This document shows positions 58,653 to 64,000 of a stretch of DNA of 64,000 bases, one piece after another (the first letter of the stretch is position 1; each line of letters begins with the position of its first letter). Position numbers and translations under genes: made by a program. Below the pieces are notes generated by a model. That model made no database searches and was not told the origin of the DNA. It saw only the letters and a program-made list of their open reading frames with translations. Source of the stretch: Bacillus massiliglaciei (GTDB lineage: Bacteria; Bacillota; Bacilli; Bacillales; DSM-1321); NCBI RefSeq assembly GCF_900098925.1, contig NZ_LT622360.1:294384-358383 (forward strand). Direction: 5' to 3'.

Positions 58653-58859
58653 CTATTTTTTACCCGCATTCAACCGTTGTTTTTTGAACCAGACAGGGAT
58701 GATTAGTTCAACATATCCGCTTTTTTCTGTTATTGCCCAGGCTGACCATTTCTGCAAATGTTTACGATTTGGATCTATAAGATTAAATCATTCTTCCTGA
58801 TGTATAATTTTAATTCGATTGATATTTCTCCATCCACACAAAATGAAATAGTGATTCAC
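58653..58859 (-). pseudogene. Possible decayed small gene
   Basis: On the minus strand an open frame of 44 codons (58787-58653) has protein-like content (NRKHLQKWSAWAITEKSGYV, then ELIIPVWFKKQRL). An in-phase stretch upstream (starting GTG near 58859, with FILCGWRNINRIKIIHQEE) is split from it by a single TGA at 58790-58788. Together they look like a short protein of about 68 residues with one nonsense codon. I do not recognise it. The rest of 58613-59051 shows nothing further. Confidence 0.35.
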
Positions 58860-59051
58860 TCTTTTTTCTATATTGAATGATTGCCACTCTGTCCGTAGAG
58901 ATGTCGCTTATACGGAAATTATTGATTATATTCTTGAGAGACCGACAAGGATCAAAGCGTTATATGTAAAAAAATCTGCTTACGGATTCTTTTTTGGATA
59001 ACCAGAAGGAAAAACAGGGAGTGAGAAAGAAAGAGAAGTAGAGAGGGAGGG

Positions 59052-60488
59052 ATGAAGATGATCGGTTCAATCGTGACGACTGCCAAAGGGCATATTCAAG
59101 GAGTGGCTGAAGGACAAACATATGTCTGGAAAGGGATTAGGTATGCAAAAGCTCCAACAGGAGAACGGAGGTTTCAGGCTCCTGAACCTATGGATGCCTG
59201 GGACGGTGTCGCGGATGCAAAAGAATTCAGTCCGCAGGCTCCTCAGTCTTTTAACGGTTCTGTCGGGAATAGAATGACAGGGAACAAGGTTCCGGACGAA
59301 GATTGTCTGTTCCTGAATGTTTGGGTGCCTAAAACGGCTGGAGACAAGCTGCCTGTCATGGTCTGGATTCCGGGAGGGGCGAATACAGCCGGATCCGGTC
59401 TCATTGATTTATATAATGGTAAAGCCCTGGCTGAAGCAGGGAATATCGTGGTTGTCACAATCAATTATAGAATGGGTGCGTTAGGGTACTTGGATTTTTC
59501 CGATTTTCTTGATACGGAAACGGTCTTTGATTCGAATATAGGCCTGAGGGACCAAGTTGCGTCTCTGAAGTGGGTAAATGAAAATATTGCAGCATTTGGC
59601 GGTGATCCCGAAAGGGTTACTGTATGGGGAGAATCAGCTGGAGGAGATACAGTGACTGCCCTGCTTACTATTCCATCTGCGAAAGGGCTTTTCAGCGGGG
59701 CCATTGCTCAAAATCCGGCTCCTTCTTCTGCACCAAAAAGCCTGGCTAAGAAACTTGCCAAAAGATTTCTGGAGCTGGCAGAAGTCTCAGAAGATGATGT
59801 AGATGTTTTGAAAACACTGCCTATAGAAAGAATAACGGAAGCGGCAGAGCTGCTGAGGCAGGAGAATTCCAAAATGAGGCCTGGAACACTCACATTTGCA
59901 CCTGTTGTTGATGGCGAGTTTCTTCCTGTTGATCCTTTGGAAGCTGTTTATTCCGGCAAGGCGGGGGATCTCCCTCTTCTAATAGGGATTAACCGGAATA
60001 TGCCACTTGGGGGCGAAGAAACGCGTGCAGAAGTACCGATACATACGATTGTTGATGAGGATCCTGAACTGGATCGCCGTGTCACGGCGCCATACCGCAA
60101 GTTGTCCGACAAGAAAGCAGTTATGGATACGGGCGGGAATGCCCGAGTGAATAGGCAGACAGTTTGGTTCACAGAGGGCTACAGCAAACAGGCCAAGATG
60201 TGGATGTGCCATTTTAATATACAGTCTGGATCTTTTCAGGTGAATAAAGGGAATAGTCTGTTCCCATTACGGCCATGGAGAAACTCTAAGAAATTATCGG
60301 AAAAAATTCTGTCGCATTGGCTGAATTTTGCCAAGTATGGAACCCCAAATCCTCCCGATGGGGAAATTTGGCCGGTTTATGATACAGAAAACCGTTATAC
60401 GATGAGATTAGATGAACCCAGCGGAATTGAAAAGGATCCATATAAGAACATAAGAGAAGCTTGCATGGAAAGATCTGCTTATAAATAA
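59052..60488 (+). CDS. Type-B carboxylesterase-like protein (PnbA family), catalytic residues doubtful
   Basis: A 478-residue alpha/beta hydrolase. TYVWKGIRYAKAPTGERRFQAPEP, EDCLFLNVWVPKT, VWIPGGANTAGSG (oxyanion loop) and VTVWGESAGGDTVTALL with the nucleophile Ser are intact. The family normally adds an acidic residue after a GTNRDE-type motif and a His in an HG/HA-x-(E/D)LPF block; here those regions read LIGINRNMPLGG and VNKGNSLFPLRPWRN, so neither residue is where expected. It could be a non-catalytic or altered enzyme. ATG at 59052 after GAGGGAGG. Confidence 0.8.
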   Translation: MKMIGSIVTTAKGHIQGVAEGQTYVWKGIRYAKAPTGERRFQAPEPMDAWDGVADAKEFSPQAPQSFNGSVGNRMTGNKVPDEDCLFLNVWVPKTAGDKLPVMVWIPGGANTAGSGLIDLYNGKALAEAGNIVVVTINYRMGALGYLDFSDFLDTETVFDSNIGLRDQVASLKWVNENIAAFGGDPERVTVWGESAGGDTVTALLTIPSAKGLFSGAIAQNPAPSSAPKSLAKKLAKRFLELAEVSEDDVDVLKTLPIERITEAAELLRQENSKMRPGTLTFAPVVDGEFLPVDPLEAVYSGKAGDLPLLIGINRNMPLGGEETRAEVPIHTIVDEDPELDRRVTAPYRKLSDKKAVMDTGGNARVNRQTVWFTEGYSKQAKMWMCHFNIQSGSFQVNKGNSLFPLRPWRNSKKLSEKILSHWLNFAKYGTPNPPDGEIWPVYDTENRYTMRLDEPSGIEKDPYKNIREACMERSAYK

Positions 60489-60673
60489 ATGTCCTTTTTG
60501 TCAGTTTTTAAAATTGGATGGTGAGCAAGTCATAAGGGGATTGCCCAATTAAATAGGAAAGTCTCCTATCACTTCAAGCGTCTCTGAATACCTTGCCTGT
60601 TTTTTTTTGATATAATAAACAGGAAAGCAGCAACAGACGAAACGATCCATATGATGTTTCAAATGATGGAAGG

Positions 60674-60997
60674 ATGAACGTATTGGAAAAAGCAGAAGTG
60701 ATTGGCACTAAGGCCGAGAAAGAACAAAATTTATATATTTTCCTGGGACGCTATTATGCTGATGACTTTAGCAGTGAAAAAGCTGGGGATTTTGTATTCA
60801 TACAGCACTTAGAAATTAATGGAGTGAATGGTGTCATTAAAGGTACGCCTAAATTTGATGAATATTTTATGAAGTCACCAGAGAAAGAAAGACTGAAGAG
60901 TTTGATTAATAAAACTGTGAGGGATTATATCCAAACAAACAGACTGAAGTTCATGCTGGAAGAATATGATGTAGCCGCCAGGCTGGGGGAGAATTAA
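60674..60997 (+). CDS. Conserved hypothetical protein
   Basis: A 107-residue soluble protein I do not recognise. AEVIGTKAEKEQNLYIFLGRYYADDFSSEKAGDF is followed by FVFIQHLEINGVNGVIKG and a basic helix (KERLKSLINKTVRDYIQTNRL). No motif, signal or membrane segment. The ATG at 60674 touches GGAAGG; TTG 60683 with that site 9 nt upstream is as good. A single gene with a nearby terminator. Confidence 0.55.
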   Translation: MNVLEKAEVIGTKAEKEQNLYIFLGRYYADDFSSEKAGDFVFIQHLEINGVNGVIKGTPKFDEYFMKSPEKERLKSLINKTVRDYIQTNRLKFMLEEYDVAARLGEN

Positions 60998-61051
60998 TTT
61001 TTCCTTTTTTTATGAAGCAGACCGATACCAAAAATTAAAAAGAGAATAAGC

Positions 61052-61081
61052 AAAGCTGCCTCCAAACAGGGCAGCTTTTTC
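61052..61081. terminator. Bidirectional terminator
   Basis: The stem AAAGCTGCC/GGCAGCTTT with loop TCCAAACAG followed by T-rich sequence, past the 107-residue hypothetical. Confidence 0.8.
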
Positions 61082-61203
61082 TTGTTTATTACGTCTAATT
61101 TCCCATTTTTTAAAAAAATATCAAAAACAGAAACTACTAAAATACTAGTTTGCATTCTTACAGGAACAGCAGATGAGCGTCTGATTTTTGCAGAAAATAT
61201 CAT

Positions 61204-61515
61204 TTAATTACAAAGATTATCCGAAACATAGTAGCTGAAAAAACAAAAATACTTCTTTTTATTTCCCTCTTTTGTCGTAAAAACACGTTTAATGTTAAAA
61301 ATGAAATGTAATTGTAATAAACCTATCATCTGTTTGATAAAAACAGGTGCTATACTTCGATATAGGTAAAAATGAGCAGTTTACTTCTGCTCATACTAGG
61401 CAGAACATCAATAGACTTAAACATAAAAATAAAAAACTACTAAAAAAAAGATATTCTGGTTGGCTAAATAGACAGAGAGAGAAGCAGGAATGAACCAGGA
61501 AAGAAAGCAGGGGAA
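61204..61515 (+). promoter_or_regulatory. CwlO-like gene promoter and long leader
   Basis: About 310 bp without a gene. An extended -10 (TGC then TATACT, 61347-61355) would give a leader of about 155 nt. The hairpin GAGCAG-TTTACTT-CTGCTC lies at its 5' end (61373-61391). Upstream, TGTAAT occurs twice in tandem (near 61306), recalling WalR half-sites but not with the usual 5-bp spacing. Long leaders that affect RNA stability are known for cwlO in B. subtilis. Confidence 0.45.
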
Positions 61516-62967
61516 ATGATTTTGAAGAAAAAGCTGATCGTATTGAACACTACTCTTATGCTCGGGTTAGGAAGCGTTTTTGCAGTACCTTCTATTCATG
61601 CTGAGTCAATCCAATCGATTGAAGGAGAAAGATCTGGCATTCAGACAGAAATTACGGAAGCGCAAAAGCTGATTGACGGTTTGAAAGCAGAACAGACAAA
61701 GCTTACAAAGCAGCTGAATCAAATTGAGGAAGCAGTAAAAGAAAACCGTGAAAAAATCGATTCAACTAAAGATGAAATCGAACAGACTAAATCTGACATT
61801 GAAGATTTGAAGAAAGAAATTGCTGTACTTGAAGAAAGAATCGCCAATCGGGAGGAAGTGCTGAAGAAGCGTGCTGTAACTTTCCAGGAAAACGGCGGCG
61901 ATGTCAAATATCTTGAAATTTTATTTGGTTCCAAAGATTTCAGTGATTTAGTTGACCGGGTAGGAGCAGTTGCCTCTTTTGCAAAAGCAGACCGCGATAT
62001 TCTTTTGGATCAAGAAAAAGATAAAAAAGATCTTGAAGATAAAAAAGCCTCTGTTGAAGAGAAATTGGACAATCTAACTAATATGAAGGTTGAACTTGAG
62101 GGGATGCAGGCTCAAATCGAAGAGCAAAAAGCCCAAAGTCAAACTTTGAAAAAAGAACTTGAGAAGAAAGAAGAAGAGACTTCTTCTCTTATTGACAGTT
62201 TAGAAAAGAAAGATTCCAATCTAGAAGCGAAGATAGAGTCTATTAAAGAAGAAAATCGTAAAAAAGAAGAACGTGAAGCAGCAGAAAAGGCTGAATTGCA
62301 GCGTATTGCAGATGAAGCGGCTGCAAACGAAAGCGAAGGTTCTGAACCTGATTCAGAGCCTGCAGCTAAGGCAGAAACAAAGAGTACATCAAATACAGAG
62401 ACAAAGTCAGCCTCTGAATCTAAGCCAGAAGCAAAATCGCAATCTGAATCTAAGCCTAAAACAGAAGCAAAATCTGAATCAAAACAATCTTCTGGAAGCT
62501 CATCAGCTTCAGCTAAAGAAAGCAAACCGGCAGTAAAAAGCGCTTCTAAGAAACCTGTTTCTTCAAGCAAGCCTAGCAGTGCCAATGTGAGTGCGGCTAT
62601 TTCAGCTGGTTATAAGTATATTGGGAATTCAACTTATAAATTTGGCGGAGGCCGTACTGCTTCAGATATCGCGAACGGCAGATTCGACTGCTCAGGATTT
62701 GTATCATGGGCATATAAACAAGCAGGCGTAAACCTTACTCCTCAGACTGACAGCATGAAGAATCAAGGGCGAACAGTGCCTGCAAGCCAAATGAAACCTG
62801 GCGACCTTGTTTTCTTCGACACGTATAAGAAGGACGGACATGTAGGAATATATGTAGGCGGCGGAAAATTCATCGGTTCCCAAAGTTCTACAGGAGTTGC
62901 TATTGCAAACATGACTAGCGGCTATTGGGGAGATGCTTTTAACGGACGTGTGGTTCGAGTAAAATAA
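61516..62967 (+). CDS. cwlO: Secreted D,L-endopeptidase with coiled-coil (CwlO-like)
   Basis: A 483-residue exported cell-wall hydrolase. A signal peptide (LNTTLMLGLGSVFAVPSIHAES, cleavage near 30) is followed by a long coiled coil (about 35-260, KTKLTKQLNQIEEAVKENREKI-type heptads), as in CwlO and PcsB, which are activated by FtsEX. Then comes a Ser/Lys/Glu/Ala-rich linker (about 270-355). The C-terminal NlpC/P60 domain has the catalytic Cys in RFDCSGFVSWAY and His in DGHVGIYVGGG. It cuts peptidoglycan stem peptides for wall elongation. The ATG at 61516 lies close to AGGGG; TTG 61522 is possible. Confidence 0.9.
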   Translation: MILKKKLIVLNTTLMLGLGSVFAVPSIHAESIQSIEGERSGIQTEITEAQKLIDGLKAEQTKLTKQLNQIEEAVKENREKIDSTKDEIEQTKSDIEDLKKEIAVLEERIANREEVLKKRAVTFQENGGDVKYLEILFGSKDFSDLVDRVGAVASFAKADRDILLDQEKDKKDLEDKKASVEEKLDNLTNMKVELEGMQAQIEEQKAQSQTLKKELEKKEEETSSLIDSLEKKDSNLEAKIESIKEENRKKEEREAAEKAELQRIADEAAANESEGSEPDSEPAAKAETKSTSNTETKSASESKPEAKSQSESKPKTEAKSESKQSSGSSSASAKESKPAVKSASKKPVSSSKPSSANVSAAISAGYKYIGNSTYKFGGGRTASDIANGRFDCSGFVSWAYKQAGVNLTPQTDSMKNQGRTVPASQMKPGDLVFFDTYKKDGHVGIYVGGGKFIGSQSSTGVAIANMTSGYWGDAFNGRVVRVK

Positions 62968-62981
62968 TGTTAAGAAAGTAG

Positions 62982-63012
62982 GCGGAGTTTTCCTCTCCGC
63001 TTATTTTTTTTA
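62982..63012 (+). terminator. Terminator of the CwlO-like gene
   Basis: The stem GCGGAG/CTCCGC with a 7-nt loop, followed by TTA and a long T run. Confidence 0.85.
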
Positions 63013-63150
63013 TTTTTTTTTACTATAATGAAACTTATCGGAGGTTTAATCGTAAATACTAATAGGGAAGAGGAAGGTTGTGAATCAGCCTTCTTAAAAG
63101 AGTAATAAACAAAATATGAACAGAAAGATACTTGGAGGGAACTTTACAAG

Positions 63151-63597
63151 ATGATTAAGAAATTATTAGCTGCATTACTCGTGATTACACTTTCATTTTC
63201 AGCGGCTGGCGGGTATGTATTCCATGATGAAACGACTGTAAGCGCAAAAGGGTATAAATCCGGTAAGAAAGGCTTTTCAAACAATAATACCAATAATAAC
63301 TTCAATTCGAATATCCAAAAGAAAGATACCAATAAATCAGATTCTTCCGTTGCAAATAAGTCAGCAGCGAATAAAGGCGGCTTCATGGGCGGAGGTATGA
63401 TGAAAGGACTTATGCTTGGAGGTTTGGCCGGTCTGATGTTTGGCGGCCTGTTGGCAAATATGGGGGCTCTCGGATCTTTTATTGGTTTGCTTGTGAATGT
63501 GCTGGCTATTATCGTAGTGATCGCTCTGATCAGAGGAATATTCAACTATTTCAAAAATAAAAGGAGAAGAGAGGATTCAAATTCGTGGAGAAGCTAA
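63151..63597 (+). CDS. Glycine-rich membrane protein, Tim44-like region
   Basis: A 148-residue protein. A signal-like helix (KKLLAALLVITLSFSAAGGY), an Asn/Lys/Ser-rich spacer (SNNNTNNNFNSN), then a glycine-rich hydrophobic region (GGFMGGGMMKGLMLGGLAGLMFGGLLANM), a last helix (IGLLVNVLAIIVVIALIRGIF) and a basic tail. The Gly/Met-rich segment resembles the part preceding Tim44-like domains. The function is unknown. It overlaps the next gene by 13 bp. Confidence 0.65.
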   Translation: MIKKLLAALLVITLSFSAAGGYVFHDETTVSAKGYKSGKKGFSNNNTNNNFNSNIQKKDTNKSDSSVANKSAANKGGFMGGGMMKGLMLGGLAGLMFGGLLANMGALGSFIGLLVNVLAIIVVIALIRGIFNYFKNKRRREDSNSWRS

Positions 63598-63881
63598 AAC
63601 TTTCCGAACAGGATATCATTAACGCTCTCTGTGTGTATACTGCAAGAAAAAAACAGATCAAGCCGGAACAGGTGGAAGCTGAATTAATGTATGATGATGA
63701 CTATGGTTTTTCTGCTGAAGTATATTGGGAGGGCAGAAAACAAGTATATATTACAATCAATATTATAGAAGCTTTGAGAATCTGGCTGGATGAATATATG
63801 GGAAAAGATCCGTATTCCGGCATTGAGCTTGTCCTCGACGATGAAGAAGGAATCATCGCTATCGTGAATGAGAGCAGATAA
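63585..63881 (+). CDS. yxcD: DUF2653 (YxcD-like) protein
   Basis: A 98-residue acidic soluble protein: LSEQDIINALCVYTARKKQIKPEQVEAELMYDDDYGFSAEVYWEGR, as in Bacillus YxcD as I recall it. The GTG at 63585 is inside the preceding gene behind GAGAGG, so the two are translationally coupled. No function known; the pairing with a small membrane protein suggests a joint role. Confidence 0.72.
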   Translation: MEKLKLSEQDIINALCVYTARKKQIKPEQVEAELMYDDDYGFSAEVYWEGRKQVYITINIIEALRIWLDEYMGKDPYSGIELVLDDEEGIIAIVNESR

Positions 63882-63907
63882 TGCAGAAAAGCGTAATTTT
63901 CATCAAA

Positions 63908-63943
63908 CAAAACAGCGGGTGGCAGCACTCGCTGTTTTGTTTT
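63908..63943. terminator. Terminator after the DUF2653 gene
   Basis: A perfect CAAAACAGCG/CGCTGTTTTG stem with an inner loop and T-rich flank. Confidence 0.82.
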
Positions 63944-63992
63944 AGATAGAAAACAAGTAGATTCGTTTGATCAGAAAAGGAGGAGCCAAGAT

Positions 63993-64000
63993 ATGTTGTT
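63993..64000 (+). CDS. Start of a gene running off the right edge
   Basis: An ATG at 63993 is preceded by AAAAGGAGGAG (63976-63986) at good spacing; only MLF-like first codons (ATG TTG TT) are visible. Product cannot be named. Confidence 0.5.

Noticed and set aside
58594-58800. Plus-strand frame of 68 codons after the OYE terminator
   Set aside because: No ribosome binding site, unconvincing composition, and the opposite strand looks more protein-like.
60994-61203. Minus-strand frame of 69 codons with a hydrophobic end
   Set aside because: It runs through a strong terminator hairpin (61052-61081), has no ribosome binding site, and overlaps the previous gene's stop.
62139-62585. 148-codon minus-strand frame
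   Set aside because: A shadow of the repetitive Ser/Lys/Glu linker of the CwlO-like gene.
1-64000. CRISPR array, phage or integron structures
   Set aside because: No regularly spaced repeats, integrase or phage structural genes are visible; the only mobile element seen is the IS at 51-52.3 kb.

Overview
The window reads as chromosomal DNA of an endospore-forming Bacillaceae member (Bacillus or a close genus). Evidence: strong AGGAGG-type ribosome binding sites, frequent GTG/TTG starts, hairpin plus U-run terminators, and a block at 0-2.6 kb whose gene order (CotX/CotW-like spore coat genes, then yjcF-yjcG-yjcH) matches my memory of the Bacillus subtilis cot-yjc region. Family names come from reading the translations; no database search was run.

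Layout. 0-4.5 kb: coat genes, yjcFGH, a YutG-like phosphatase, a small WYL-like gene, tRNA-Val(GAC) and a cold-shock gene. 5-13.3 kb: a HAD phosphatase, then one nine-gene unit: a PRD/BglG-type regulator, amidohydrolase, short PRD protein, SFCGS protein, DUF4312, DUF4311 and DUF4310 proteins, a DgaE-like PLP ammonia-lyase and a DgaF-like aldolase. It looks like a D-glucosaminate-type catabolic operon in which the expected PTS permease is replaced by four proteins of unknown function. 13.3-16.1 kb: a yvbK homologue with an internal stop, an AT-rich orphan, a K+ channel and a YcsA-like dehydrogenase. 16.2-21.4 kb: MnaA/WecB, two glycosyltransferases and WecC, for a ManNAcA-containing surface glycan. 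21.4-23.2 kb: hxlR-hxlAB, the formaldehyde-fixing RuMP module.

23.2-41.4 kb is a 17-gene sugar-acid locus: a TRAP transporter with two solute-binding proteins, a LarA-like epimerase, a very long IlvD/Edd-type dehydratase, an IclR regulator, a KdaD/XylX-like FAH protein, a split UxaA-type dehydratase, alpha-ketoglutarate semialdehyde dehydrogenase, a YjhH-like aldolase, a TIM-barrel-like protein, a D-2-hydroxyacid dehydrogenase, a second FAH protein, KDG kinase and KDPG aldolase. Three routes for 2-keto-3-deoxy sugar acids sit side by side. Its promoter region carries a canonical -35/-10, repeated GTTTTA-N5-TAAAAC palindromes and a perfect cre site.

41.4-64 kb is mostly housekeeping and stress genes: an EamA exporter, YkfC-like and CwlO-like cell-wall endopeptidases, ZIP and UMF1 transporters, heme O synthase, csoR-copZ without copA nearby, nucleoside hydrolase, hemolysin III, nitroreductase, an IS3-family element inserted inside a terminator hairpin, divergent nsrR-hmp with paired operators, oxidoreductases, a carboxylesterase that seems to lack catalytic residues, and a start codon at the right edge. 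The best candidates for an undescribed system are the SFCGS/DUF4310-4312 operon and the sugar-acid locus.
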